From Rhyacichthys aspro (Eukaryota > Chordata > Actinopteri > Gobiiformes > Rhyacichthyidae), in assembly GCA_036850595.1 (NCBI GenBank), contig CM072162.1, positions 16,917,758 to 16,981,757 of the forward strand: a stretch of DNA of 64,000 nt, written 5' to 3'. A model generated the notes under the pieces. It had not been told where the DNA came from. It searched no databases and saw only the letters and a program-made list of their open reading frames with translations. Positions 36,409-51,400 of this stretch are shown here, piece after piece (position 1 is the stretch's first letter; every line of letters begins with the position of its first letter). A program made the position numbers and the translations under genes.

Positions 36409-39400
36409 CTAAAAGGAAAATGTGAGAAACAGTGAGAAACAGGCAGAGGAAAGACAGAATTTGACTCCTCTAAAAGCAGATTAGTTGTACCTTTGGATTT
36501 CTGTTCATGGTCTTGCTGGCTGCCGCTGCTCAGCTCGAGGCTGCAGTTACTGCTGCTGTTGCAGGACAGACTGACGTCAAAGGGTTTTGAGGGGGATCCC
36601 GCCCCTTCGTCCCGAGGAAGGTCTTGCTCCCCGCCGAGACTTTCCACCTCCACTGTGCTGCTGTCTGTCTCACTGCGGCCGCCTGCCACTTCCTCTGCTG
36701 TGGGTCCTGGGGGGAGCGGGGCAGAGGCCGGCTCTGAGGGCAGGGCGGGGGGTGTGGAGGGCCGGGGTGAGTGTGGTGGAGCTGGGCCTGAGTCCTCCAC
36801 AGCACTGCCTCCTCCTGAAGGGGACTCTGGTGTAGTGGGGGGCGTGTTGAGGACAGAGTTACTGCCACTGCTCGGAAACTCTTGTTTGTCAGTGTCCATC
36901 TGCTCCTCTGAGACCTCATCCTCTGGGCCTTCATCAGGTGCTTCATGAGTGTCCTCGAGACCCGGCGGCATGGGGGGAGGAGGGGAGTTGGCCGCCTCTG
37001 TGTCAGAGTCTGAAAAAAGCTCTTTCAGAGTCTTTTTGGGCCATTGGGCCTGGATACTGGACCATACGTCTTTCTGGCCCTTGGAGCGCACAGCGGGACG
37101 CTCCTCTGGATTAGCCGACGTCTTGGTCCTTTTCTCTGGGATCTCCCAGAACGCAGATTGTCTTCCCGTTTTGTTCTTCTCCTTCATCCCGTTGTATTTC
37201 TTTGATGGGGTGCCTTTGGTTTTTGGGCGGCTGCGTTCACTCACTTCAGCCTGGGATTCTGCTTGTGCTGCCCCCTCATCTTCTGAGCTGGTACTGGATG
37301 AGGCGCCCCGCTCCTCTCCTGGACCGGGACCTCTACCCTCCTGCTTCCTGGGAGAGGCTCCAGGCAGCCAGTCCGAGCTCCTTGTACTCCTGGTCTTGGC
37401 TTTAGAGTGGCCTTTTGGGGTTCTCTCCACTGCTGCGTCAGACTTCCTCTTCCTGCTGCTGCCCTCTGGCTCTGTCTCAGTCTGGTTCCTGCGCTTCACT
37501 GTGTCTGCACTCTCTGAACCCACCGACTCCTGGACCTTTCCTGGAGCTGAAGGAGGTTTGGATACTTCGGGAGGTGCCCCGGTCTCCCAGCGCTCAGATG
37601 TTGGAGATGGATCTGACGGGCCTCTTCTGCCCCGAACAGGCCGATCCTCTTCATTGTGCTCTCCCTCCTCATCCTCATCCTCATGCTCACTCTCATCTGT
37701 TGACATTTCAGAGGCTGAAAACAAAGACCCAACAATAATACTTAGATATCAAACAGACCTAATGCTGCGGTGAGTGTCGGAGAGCCTGTTGTTACCTTGA
37801 AGGCCGTTGAGGATAGATGTGATTTCGATGGATTTGACCGGAGACTGCTGAGTCCCTTTGTCCTCAGTGTCATCCATTTTGGAAAAGACATCCTGACTCA
37901 GACATTTGGATCGAGGGCTGCGGTTTGAGGACGAGCTGAGGACTTCCCTTTCATTGAGCCTCTCCAATCTGTCGCGCTCCCTTTCAGCTTTGTTCTGTTG
38001 TTTGTAAAAAGTGAATCAGTGCATCAATTCATAATGCCAAATTGTGTTTCAAAGTCCATTTCTCCAAACTGTGTTACCTTTATTTTCTTTCGATGCTTTA
38101 TTTTGGGTACATTCTTATTTGCTGGTTTTACAATCTTGTCTGCTTTGATCCATTCATCATATCTAAAGATAGGTACAGAAACAGGAGACACTTTTATTAT
38201 TCAGATCAGAAAATACGCTGATATTAAACAGCACAAAAATGTCTCTCACACCACCCATTACACAGACACCTCTACTCTGACCCCAACATGTAGCTGTGAC
38301 ACAATTAGCCTCAACAGCAAAGAAGGAAGTCCCATGGTAGTATGAGGAAAAGACAAACCTTTACAATGAAGAAAGGGAAACAATATTAACACCAACCACC
38401 ACAGAAATCATATTCAACATAGTTCCCACATTACCGAGGGTGCTATTAGGGTCAAATGAGAAGAAATGAAAAGATTCACAACAGCACACACAACAGACAA
38501 TGCAGAGAACATCCCTGTGTCTTTTATAGAGTGCTAGAGGACCACACCACAACAGTGAGACAATGAAATGCTTAAAAACTGATTCATCTAGTTGGTTCCC
38601 TAACACTCTACTGAGCACTGCGTTAACCCTGACCCACGGGGGAGGGGGGAGAGGGTTGAGAGGTAAAGGTGAGTGTAGCAGCACTTAGGCTGGCCTTTCA
38701 AACATTAAAAAATGTATTTCACATTAGTAGGTCACACTAAGAAGATTGGAAAATTGTTAAAGCAAACCACTGCTTGCATAAATTGATTCAAAGCCAGCTT
38801 GTCTGTAATTTTTGAGACAGACAGCTGGGGTTCAGACAGACAGACAGGGGATTCAGTCAGAGCTAAATAGGGACGCTGAGGAGAGACTGTAACACTTCTA
38901 GTTTAGTTCTGCCACTAGATGGCCTCATTTGAAAACTGAGGATCAGCTCAGATGAGGGAAAGGGATGTATCTGCTACTGCTGCAGGGATAACCCGTGTAA
39001 AGGTTATCCCCTTGAGCTGAATTGAGGTTAAAAGATGTTGATTTTTAGGGTGAATATAGACGTTAGGTGATTCTTCCCCAGGTCCTGTCTTACCTGACGT
39101 TCCAGCCACAGTAGTGCACCAGGTAGAGCACCTCTCCCCCCTCCACGTCTGCCTCTTTCACAGTGGCCTCGTACGTCTTCAGATTGCGGCCTCGCCCATA
39201 CCTCACCTGCACCTTCATCCCCGGGGGGTAACACTCAAACTCCTCCCCTTCCTCCCCCTCCTGACTGCTGTCATCCCTGCAAGAAAAACAGTTCAGCACT
39301 TCCTGGCCCTAGGCTGCCATTAACAGACCACAGCAAACCCCCTCCCACAGACCCCCACCCACCTCACTGCCCGCTGTCTCTACTCTCACCTGCCTTAAAA

Positions 39401-42400
39401 TATTAGCATCTTCTCAGGTAGAAAAATCTGTATTAACTCTCAATATGCCTCAACTCTAGTCCAGTGTAACCTACAACAAGCCCATTTACAGTAAACCAGT
39501 CAAAAGAACATAACATGGAGGGTAAAAGAAAATTAAAACATCATTCTTTCATGGCAATAAATCTTACATGGGATTCATTTTATCAGCTATTTAACCCTCT
39601 TCACACAACACACCGATGATCTCATTCACTCAAGCACACGCAGTAAGAAACAGCCACAAGGAGGAGCTAGTGAGAAAACAGTCAGGATACATCAGAGCCA
39701 GAGGGGTGGTGCAGCAGTGCCAGTACAGTAAGTGGTTTAGGCTCAAGGGCCACGGGGGCCACGAGGTCAGGTTAGCACAGCAAAGCACAACTTGGCAGGC
39801 AGCGCAGCGACTTGAAGTCTACACAGCGTTAAAAAGGAGAGCACAGCTGCAATATCTGACTTGGTCTGCTGCCACAACAAACAGCTGCAAAACAGTATCC
39901 TTCTCATGCCGAGTGCTGGAGGCATTCACTCTGCTGACGGCTAATTTTAAACAAGCCACAATTAAGAAGATGCGGTTACAAACTCCTGCAGACTGGGATA
40001 CACAAATCCTAGCTAGATATTTAAAATTGTTCAAATTAATATTACTAATTACTACAAATAATCACTTTAAGCTAAAACTAATTCCAAAGTAGTTCCTATT
40101 AAAATGTACCAGAAAAAGCAGCTGCATAACACAATTTATTAGAGAAACCGAGCTACTACTGGTCATTGCTGCTGAAATAAATTCCTCTCAGTACAGGTCC
40201 CATCTAGATTAGAAGTTGTAAACATCAAACCGTATTGATAACATCAGAAACTGTATTATCTGATCAGATTGGCCAGAGGGCAGTCGTTCTGTAAACCACT
40301 CGCTACAGCAGCATTCATGACTGATACCGAGAGATCAGCAGGATCCAAGCTGTCAAAAAGTCTGACTATGATTCTAATCGCAGCACTGTGAGCCTCAGGC
40401 CATGGGTGCTCAAACCAGCGCCAATGAAATAGAGTAAAAAAATAAAATGATGCGTGAACTGAACTGATTGTGGGAATAATGGATTGTAGCATTGGGTTTA
40501 CAGTGAAGTAGCGCTCAGTTTTTTTGGCTTTATGGAAATGACATCAGCAGATTGTTGTAGCACACAGACAGAAGCAGCGGCATTTAGACAATTTTATGTA
40601 ATGCTATAATTTGGGGCAGCAAAAATGAGATTTCAGACATGTCATACTGAAATCACTCTATTTATTAATGGGTGTCCAATTATACAGCAGCTATGTTTAG
40701 ACATGTATTTCCTGAAAACAGACAGCTGCATTTTCTGCAACTGAGGGAGGGTTTTAGCTTTCTGAAAATTGGGCAACCAAATTTCACACTAATGCATAAA
40801 TCTCTAGTCTTATATCAAATAAAAATTGTTGTTTTTTTGTGTAAAATTTTGTGAGATATTATTGTCTGTGTAGTGTGTTGTTATTCTTGTCTGTGTCTAC
40901 AATGGGCTGCACTGACGTCTATCCACACAAGCCCACTTAAAAACTAAACACTCTCCTTTTATTGGTCAACATAATAAAGAGATGTAGTTTCTGTGTCCAA
41001 ACTAAGAGAAGGATAAAGTGTCCTACTGAGACCAAACCAAAGATCCACAGTAAAAGCTATTGCCTGAAGCACTGTCTTCCTTCTCTGTAGTGAAATCTAT
41101 CACTGACAACACTCACACACATGGAACATTTAAGAAAGCCAAAAAAATGAGAGTGGGAGGACAGAAAAGGTAAAGATCAGAAAAAAGGGCAGAAATCAAC
41201 AAGAGCAGAGGTGTGAAGTGCACAGTGTCAGTCGCATGAGACAGACAGACAGACAGAGAGAGCGAGAGGACGCCGTGACATGTCAGGTGAACGATAGCAG
41301 TGAGGCTGAAGGATGTCGAGTCCAGCTGATGCTACTAAGAAATAATAATAGCAAAGGCCGGTGGTAGCAGCTTGGGCAGAGAAAGAGAGAGACAGGGAGC
41401 TCTGTCCTCGTGTTAGCAGCAGAGCGGGATTGTAAGTGTACTAGTTTTTGTGTGGTTATAAGGCCTCGTCAGCACAAAAACAGATATTTTTGTAAACAAG
41501 CACATTGCTCTACGTGTTTAGTTCTTGTCCACACACAAACAAGAATCTAAATTTATACAATGCTTATAAAATATGATATAGATATGTGCTCACAGTGACA
41601 ACTATAACATTAATGGCAGGGTGTTACCAGGTTTATGAATTATTTCCAGTTTACAACTTAAAGAGAATTGCTTTTATTGCCTTGTGTTGTAAAGTGATGT
41701 CAAACACCTCGTTTATCAATACAAATTAAACACTTGAATGCATCAGGTTCTTTCTGATGTCTGCCCTATCACACATAGTGTAATAGTATCTCGTAATGCT
41801 GTAAGTTAATTGTTGGCAGACATTTCATCGCTATTTATTTATAAAGACTAAGTGTAGACAAGGCCTCATGTTGTATTCAGTTTGCCTGAATAAATGTTTT
41901 CAAATTGATGTGGTTCAGCAGTAAAAGCTTCCTTCATGTAATACAGAAAAGGACCATTCCTCCATGTCACCTACCCAGAGTTGTCTTTGCCCTCCTGTTC
42001 CTCCTCAGGTTCCCGTGTCAGGTTTTCGGTCCCCAGACGAGCCATCGAAGAGCCCTCGTCTGCATCTCCTTTATGGGAACCATTTTCCTCCTCATCGTCA
42101 TGGTCTTTGTCTTCCTTTGTGTCTGCTTTTGAGGATTCACTCTCCACTTTGTTGTGTACCTCAGGCTTTTCATCCTGCATAAAAGGAACACAATTAGTAT
42201 ACATTTAAAGTCAGGTAATAAGCCAAAATTAGCTTAATTTCCACTGAGTAGTACAGTACAGTTCAGGTCAGTATGGGATAGTTCGGTACGGAAATGTAGA
42301 AGAAACACAGATAAGTTCACACAGTGTGTTTATTTGGAACACAACCCTTTTGGCCATGGAAACACCCCTGCTGTCCTGACCCAAGCAGTACTGTACTGCT

Positions 42401-45400
42401 CCAGTTGAAACGTGCCCACAGTGTAAAGAAAGGACAAAGACCATTACGTAATTGGATTAAGGTGACAGTACCTTGCAGACTGTGGACTGTGCAGTTCCTG
42501 GTTCTTCCACCGGACTTTTGTGCTCCTCTGAACCAGAGGATGTGGAAGCTGTGCCTCCAGTCTCTCCCTCCTGCTTCACCTCAGTCTTGGGACTCTGCTT
42601 CAAAGGGAGGTCCATCCTGAAGGTGATGGCAGTGGAGTTGCAGTACTCCTCAAATCCATACAAGTACCTGTATTCAACACACAAGTCAGTTCTCATCCTC
42701 TGTTTTACTGTTAAAACTTTGGAGATTGTAGCCTATTGTGTTCTGAGAGAAAAGTAAGCTGTAAAAAGTAGTGCAAAAGGCACCCTAAGGCGGGCATGAG
42801 AAAAGGAAAACACACTACAGTCTCCATCATTGTGGTATGAAGCTTAGTGAAAATCTACAGAGCACATAAAAGTATAAAAGTCTGCTGTGTATCTGCCCAA
42901 CCGAGTTCAAAGCTGTGATAAACTCTGCATTCACAGTGTGTACGTACTTGCGGTAAGCACATTTGACATTGTAGCCAGCAGCTGAGTTGAGCACAGGGAT
43001 TCCCAGATCCTGATAGACCTGCTTCCAAACTGAGCCACTCTCAATCTGCACAAACAAGAGAGATGTCAACATCGGGTATTACAAGTGCAATCAAGACTTA
43101 AACCCAGACTAAGAACTGTACTCACATTGTCAAAGCCTCCGAGTTTGTGCACTAGCCTGTAGAGTTTGAACAAGTTCAGGTTCCTGTAGCCCAGAACAGG
43201 CCGCTTGTTGATAGGAGTCCCTGAAAAAGAGAAATTTAGTTTGTAGAAACATAAACAACAAAAGCTTTAGTGCAATTTCCAATATTCTTGTCTTTGTGCT
43301 TTACTGAAGTTAAAAACATTTGAATTTATTGCCAAAAGATGCTATAACTGAGCCATAAAGACTTTACTATCCTGAGTACAAACAACTTTTAATCAGTATT
43401 AAGTCCTCGGTAAACAGACATTTTAAACTGGAGGATGTTTGGCACAAAATGTCCTTATTGTTTAGTGACATATATATAAATATATATATGAAATATTTTT
43501 ATGACTGCACAGTATGAAGAAGGTACTCATTTTTTATGTGCAGGCTTGTTAAATCCCTCCAACTACTGCCTGCAGCATGGCTCACCTCTGTCTTCCATAA
43601 ACTTGTAAAGCTGCTGCAGAAAGTTCTCCCTCTCCTCGGGGAATGGCTCCACCTCCTCCTGCACAAAAAACACACACATGCAATGAGTTAAGGATGTCTG
43701 AGGTGGACAATAGTGGGAGAAAAACAGTCAGTACCTCCTCTTCTTCACCGCTGGCATCTTCCTCCTGTTCCTCCTCTTCGTCTTCGTCATCCTCCTCGCT
43801 GCTTGAACTCTCTTCTTTCACCTCAGTCTTCCAGCTGCCGGGCACCACCAGATGCTGCTGGAACTCCAGCGCCGCATCGAGCGCTGCCAAAGCCACAGAC
43901 AGTGACACATTACAGTTAGACACAGCCAATAAGAGCTGCCCATCTCTCCCTGTTAGTGCAGCCAGAAAACTCAATTCACAGAGAGATTATAGTCAGGATC
44001 TGACTCACTTCAAAGAATCAACAAGACAAGATTTAATTCCTGAGCAAAGTGAGATGAGACGGCAACAGATGTTAACAATTTTATATGTTACCAAAGAGTT
44101 TACTTAAGTGGAAAAACAACTGCAGGTAATTATATACAAGATGATACATGACTCCAAATGTAAATGTGGATCTTTTCTCAAGAAAAAATTACCTTTTTGC
44201 TCCAGCTGATGTATGTTTAGATGGAAAGCTTATACTCATGAATGTATGAGTACATCCCAGTAGTATATATTTTTTATATTACTTGATTATACTGTATGAA
44301 CTCCTAAATGCTCCCATTACAATTCTATGGTAAAGTTGTAGAAACAAATGAACAAACATTTATTTTCAGGTCTTCACAAATCTAAAAATCAAATTACATT
44401 TAATGGCTGTATATTAACAAAAATATTTCTAAAAACACACATAAAGACTGCACCTTGAAAATCTGTCGGCTCTGTTGTCACCGTGTCACAGGTGTGTTTA
44501 AGAGGCATCTAACAACTCGGCAGATGCTTATTTTGTGCTTTTGTAACAAGGATAATGTGACAGTTGTGAGCCAACCACCTGTGTGTACCAAGAAAAGAAA
44601 ACACAATGCGTTTTCTGGCTGTAATTATGAAAAGTGAGAACTCTGCAGCAGCAAAATTGGGGCACGGTGTAAAAAAAGGTTGGTGAGGACTTCACATAAA
44701 AATAGACTCAGAAGTGACAGGAGCTCTCCACCGCCGCAGTACCAAGAACAAAACAAAACTTCTCTTTATGCCGTCTGCTTTGCTGCAACCCACTCTGAAG
44801 ATTTTCTGCCGAGTGTGTCAGCGCAGACCAACCCACAGAAGTCAGTGAAGAAGAGGTACGCTTTGTCAGATGCTGTTTTTATACACTTCTATACTTTTCT
44901 ATACTTCTGCTTAAACTCACCTGGTTTGAGCGAGGCATCAGCTTTAGGAGTGGAATCGATGTTTATCTCACGCACATCTTTTCTTAACACCATGTAACTG
45001 CAAAACAGAGCAGAGCAACACTTTTACATTAGCACACATTTGCATTTAAAGAAACTCCTGCTGCATACCTTAACAGCACAGACAAGCTGCCAAACTAGAA
45101 ACATTGCTGCCTTTTTCACTTTTACAATTCAGCCATGTAAGAACTTAGAATAACCACTTCCTGAAAGCCACAGTCTCTCATCTGAATTTGACCTTGCTTT
45201 GCCGACCAATGTTTTTCAAAGCCATTGTTTTTAAAAATGGCACAGTGAATGGTTACTGCTAACAATGCTGGCTGCTCTTTAGGAAAGTGAACACTGTGAC
45301 CCCTGGTTGTACTCGGGAGGGATCTGAAAACCTATAGATGTGCCCTCTCTTCAAAAACACACCACACACACAGGGCAGCAAGTTAGATTTACCCAGTAAC

Positions 45401-48400
45401 AACACAGAGAGAGGCTGACATGAAAGATACAAGTACACCAACAAACAATGAGAAGGGGGAACGGATGAGGCACACTGCACATGAATAAATTTGTTTACTT
45501 AATCTGTTAAAGCTACTCCTGTGAATGTTTTTTGTCACTCTGTGCTGAAATTACAAAGGCTAGATGATATGAATTATAAAAGATATGGATTTTTTAACAT
45601 TATTTTCTTTGATCTACTCACACAAGGTAACTTGAATTAAAAAATGCCAAAACAAAGCCAATACTTCACACATACATGTAAGTGTTTTGATTCATTGCCT
45701 CTTCTTTTATCTAAAACACAAGTAATGAGAAGGTACCGACGACCCTGGAAAGATCCTTCTGTTGTGTATGCAGCATATCTTACAAAAAAGCATCATTAGG
45801 ATATTTAACTTGTGCTGCAAATACAATGACTCTGAGTTCAGGAGTCTTGGCTCATCCACTTTAATTTGAACACACAGCGAGGTAATCTTTGAAACTGCCA
45901 AAAAAAAAACCAACCAAAAAAACGCTGTGGTATTTTATGCTGAGACGTAGACTCTGATTCAAGCCACAGAGAAAGAGCTCCAAATACAGAAACACACCAC
46001 CAGCAGAGAGCTCTCTTCTGACAGGACTTATTCCTCCTTTTGCCACAGACAAAACAATCTGGCTGTGCGGTGTAATGCCGACAGCAGGCATGAAAGTAGG
46101 GAAGTTACACCACCAATGACTTACAGCCCATAGAAAAAGCAAACACTGTCACGCAGCATTTGTGAGGTTTGGAAACAGTAGTTAGGATTTCCCAGAACTT
46201 TTAGATAACCACACAATTCACAAAACAAAAACAAAAAAAAAATCAAAATCCCTGCTTAAGACAGAGCCTGAATTAGCAGCATATGACAAGACCACAACAA
46301 ATCATGACAAAGCCTGAAGCTATCAAACACATGAATAATATTTAACATTGTGTCAATTGTTCTCACACAATTATATTCAGACATCATTAATTAAGTAAGA
46401 ATAAAATGTCAAACAAATGACTGACTGCTAATCATCTGCAATGAATCACTCACAATTTTCCATCCTTGAACGATCGGACGAAGATGTTGTCCTTCTTCAC
46501 AGTGATGTCTTCGTGGCAGTCCGGGGAGATGACCTTGTCGAGCAGAAACAAGACACAGTCAAGAGGTCAGACGAGGTGCTTTGTGACCGAGAGTGAGGCA
46601 GAGCGGTGCGAAGGAGGGGAGTGGGGTGTTAGCATACGAGTCACTGACTAAAGGTGTTTATTCCAAAGGCCACGCTGATGAATTACAAACTACGCTGTCT
46701 GTGAAACAAGCCGTGAGAGATGTAGAGCGATGTGTAAGGTCGCCGTGCCCAGCCCACTCACAGCATGTGCGGCTGCTGTTTACCGGAGCCGAGGAGCACA
46801 ACAGTGGGAGCCGTTCCAATGACGGGGTTTAACCCAGAGGAGGCAGCAGCGCCATTTCACAGATTTGATTTGCACTAGGACTCTGCCTGCTTCTATTTGC
46901 TCCCTGCATGATCCTGCGCTCTTTGAACGTGTGACACAAACACATTTGCCTTTGGTTTACTATGACTCATGACTCCTTACACATATGCTTGTCTGTTAAA
47001 GTGTAAATACAAATCCATGTTCACACCTGTTTCTTTTAAGCAACTGGAGCTTGTAAGGAACATAAATAGCTCAGTTATTTTGGTGAAATTTATTCACCAC
47101 ACTGCATTTCAGTATTGACCAAAGCAGTGATGGAGAGCACTGCCTCAGACGAGTAAGTGCATTAAAACCAAGCGTAAACAACAATCTACTGACCTTACAA
47201 AATCTAAGTTCTAAAATTAAAGTGTAAGAGCAAGCTGACTTCCACCAGATTTAGCCATTGTTTGAACTTGCTCTTTGTATGTTGTACTGTTCTCACTATC
47301 TCCTCCTCAGCAAACTGGCACTCGCTACAAACACTATGATGCTTGCAAAAGACTGAAGTAATCAGTTTATCTATGTGTAATATCTGTCTGCATTAAAGAA
47401 ACCATAAATACATAAAGAAAACAAAATAATTATTGGATAAAAGTGGCTAGAATAACTGAAAATGTATATTGCAAAGCCAGGGAACTGATACAACACTCAA
47501 GTGGCATCACTTTAAATAGAGCTATTGAATCTTATCTGAACAATAATATATCACTATCTCCTCCTTTTAAGTAATGTGTAAGAAGTGTTGTCTGTTTCTG
47601 GCTGCATCCATCTGAACACTGCTCCACCCTCTGCCTCATCTTTATACAGTTACACTGTAAACAATGACAGGCCACTGTGTTGTGTACTTCTCCTGACGCA
47701 TCACAAGGAGGCAGCATGGAGCTCAGTCAACAGAAAGCCAAGAATAACAAACCCAGGAGGCGGGGTCACGCTGACTACACAGTTAAAGAGACAGCTCTCC
47801 ACACCCGCTCCCATTCTCCCACTTGTACATGTAATACTTACATAAACAAACAATGCCTGTCACCATTTCACCACACGCTAATGGTGGCTGACAGCTCAGG
47901 GTGGAGACAAGTGAATTGGAAAAGCCTCAAATCATGCGGCTGCTGTTTCTGCTACATTTTTGCAATGATAGAAGAAGAAAACAACTTTCATTTTCAGTCT
48001 TTCTGGAAACAGAAACTAAGTCAGGCTGCAGCTAGATGTATTTTATCCCTAGTGAGTACAACAACACAAGCATATTCCCTGTATTTTTCACTGAGAGCAT
48101 GCCATAAAACAATCTAGCTTAGTACCGGTGTTACATAAGCAGAGCCTTAGATGTAATGGCACAAAGCAGAGCGAGTACAGAAGGCTCAGCAGCAGTGGCC
48201 CCAGTTTCTTAACAATTATGGAAGTGAGAGTGTGAGCTCACCAGCGCTGGGTACCACGTGGTCTTCTTCTTGTCCCCCGTGGCGACCCCCTCCACACAGA
48301 CCACTTTCCCAAACAGATCCTCGTTCTGCCGCTGGTCGCTGTCCTCTTCTTCGCTGGAGGATGAAGACAGCTCTTCTTCTTGACTGCAGGAGAAACAGAA

Positions 48401-51400
48401 AGCCATTGAGTTATTTTAAACTTTGCATCTGAAAAGTTGAACAGCATTTTTTTAATAATTGCATGTTTGTCCACAAGAGGGCAAGTGTCGGATCTGGGAA
48501 AATGAAGAGAAAACAGAGCAGTGTTTGTTTCAGTGCAGTGGACACATCTATAATTACAGACCCACACATTGTGAAACAGCACAAATCAAGAAGCTGAAAT
48601 GTCTTTATAAAAAGGGAAATGTGTCACAAATACCTTTAAAATTATAGACTGTGGCGGTACAATCACTTGGTCACAAATTATTATTTATATTATATATTAT
48701 TATACACAGAGCCCATATGCCGTAGACTCAGTGCTGCACAGAGCAACCCCATATTTCCTTGAATCAGATAATCCACAGATCTTTTTTGTATATAGGTGTA
48801 TATATTCTGTGGCTAATTCTTTTTGTGAATGTTTGTCTCTGTATGGACCCAAGGTCTTTTTTTTACCTCATTGTAGTTAATAGAATTTAATAATAATATG
48901 ATAATAAAAAAGGACTGCAGGAGCAAATTAGAACTTCAAATCATCAATCTCATGTCTTTTTTGAAAGCATCAAGAAGAATATCCTACTGACCTAAAAATG
49001 TACCACAAAATCAAGCCTCACAACTTTGTGGCCTCATCAATGTGCTGCTCACTGCACCAAGAGGCCTGCTCATGATGAGCTCGCTCATTAGGATCAGTGT
49101 ATCGACGAGCCGGCTCGTTCTGTGCAGCCTGACAGTCATGCTGATGCTCTGACACAGGCCTGACTGCAGCCGGCAGGCAGCCAGCCGAGTGTCTGAGTGG
49201 TCCTGCAGGCTGCACCAGTGAACACATCCTCACGAGGGATGGTCTGAGTACAACTCTATGTGCACATGTGTCCATGCACGTACACACTCTGCCCAGTGCA
49301 ATATGAGAAAAGTAAATCAGACAGGCTGCTGCTACGAGAACAACAACAAATAGGCAATGAATCAAAGTCATAAACAAAGCACTGCAACCACTCAATGGAA
49401 AAAACACAACAAAAAAGAATCACCGAGACGTGAACAACAGTAATTTGCCACAGATTTATTCTTGTGTCCTAATGTCTTATTTATACTGTATCCTTACATT
49501 AAAGAAGATACTTTGGCTAACTTTCTCTCACAGACACAAACATCCAAGTGGATAATGTGGAGTAAAATAAAGTTTAACTGAGCTAGTTTTGGCCTGTTCT
49601 ACTATTGTCTGAAACCAGAAAAGTGAATTTGCTGAGTTCTCTTTTCTGATTAGATAAAAGTAGGACAGAATACCAGGACATTTTCTCAGTTTCTGGCAAA
49701 GAAGACTGAGAAATACATGTTACACTCTGGTTTTAAGGCAGTAAAGGTCCTACCACAATGACAGGGCACACACATCTTATTTATAATATAGTAACACATT
49801 TCACTGTTTCAAGCTTTTTAAAACACTTTATTAGATATATATCACTTGCTTCTTTTTTGTGCCCTAGGAATCTACACGTTTAAGGTAGTCATGTGCAGCC
49901 GGGACTGTACTGAGTCAATATTGCATCAATGTGTGGAGTAATATTGACTTTTGTGTAAGTGCCATTAGCCAGGTGTCACCAAATACGATTATGTAGCAGA
50001 GTGTCCTTTTTACTACAGGGAGCAGCCACAATTATATCCAGCTCCAAAAACCCTCAGCAGTTCCTATTCCCCGGTGTAAATGCCGCAGTGTCCCAGGAGG
50101 AGCCCCATCAGAGCTTAAAACACCTACTGGAACATTTGAGTCAAAGGAGGGAACCACTACACCAACGCTAACACTGAGCAGGGATACTCTCACTCTGCCT
50201 TCCATCACGCATGCACACACTGACGCTCGGAGTGATTAGGAAACTGGAGGAGGCGAACGAGAGCTCCTCATCCAAGCCTCGGGGGCAGTTTATGAAGAGA
50301 TGGAGAGAGTACATCTTTCATTTGGACGGTTGTCAGGGGGTGTCTTGCTGATCACTGTGGGCTGGTACGGAAAATCCTTCTCTGACCGAATCACGCGCTT
50401 TCTTTTCATTTCAATACAAGCCCTCAGCACAAGAGTCAATACTCACATGGGGTTCGATCGTCGACCGCGGTTGCCCTTCTTGCCGATGACAGGTGTGCCG
50501 AAGTGCTCAGGGTTGGTGAGAGGCAGTCGATCGAGAGTCTACAGAGAGGACAAACAAAACAAACAGGCTCAGTGCCACTTTGTCAAACGCTAAATTAGAC
50601 GACAAAAGATTTACCCTGAAGGAAACCTCTCCCAGATCCTCATCAATGAGCTTCTCTCGGATTTAACCAACACAAAGCAGACGCAATTTACATTTGACAA
50701 TATTCATGCAATGCCTTGTTTGTACTGATGGGAATAATCTTTGGATTTCTCAGTCAATAAAGGGCACTTTGGAAACAGGATTTAATTCAGCAGCAGAAAT
50801 CAAGTGTGAATGATTGAATATTGTGCCTGACAGTTTAAATAAAGTACAATAAATAAAGAAGAAACTAGGCTGAAGCAGGAGCCAAGGACAGAACAACACT
50901 TGCCTCGCTCTCTGCAAAGTGGCGCGCTCCTTTCAGGCAGAGAGAGGAGCGCCTCAGGGTCTTCTCATCACCGTCGTCAAACACTGCAGAGATGATAGTA
51001 CAAGAGATAAACTATTAGGCTGCTGTATGTAGGCCAGCGTTACACAAACACAAACAAACACGGTCATGTGTGCTTGCTTTTTCAAACAAACAAAACAAAT
51101 TGTAGCAGACAATAACGGCTAAAGCACATCCTTCAGCTCTTAAGTGTCATTTTCTGCCTTTGGCTTTTTAAAAACTTTAAGGGGCTTCTATTAATCAGAC
51201 ATACTTGGTCCTGTCTCATTTTAATATCACTTAACTGCAGCTTATTTTGTTTATGGACTCAACTTCACTTGATGGATCACACGTACAAACACCTACAAAT
51301 ATGGCCTGAAGTGTGACCAGAAGTGAGAAATTACTACAAGTTACTGCATTTTCTTATTACTACAAGACTTACTCACACTTATAACAGTTACACAACCTCA

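Noticed and set aside
36949..37773. 274-codon open frame on the plus strand
   Set aside because: Antisense to arid4b large exon 18. It is open because the sense strand is rich in Glu/Ser/Pro codons, and the composition is typical of a shadow frame.
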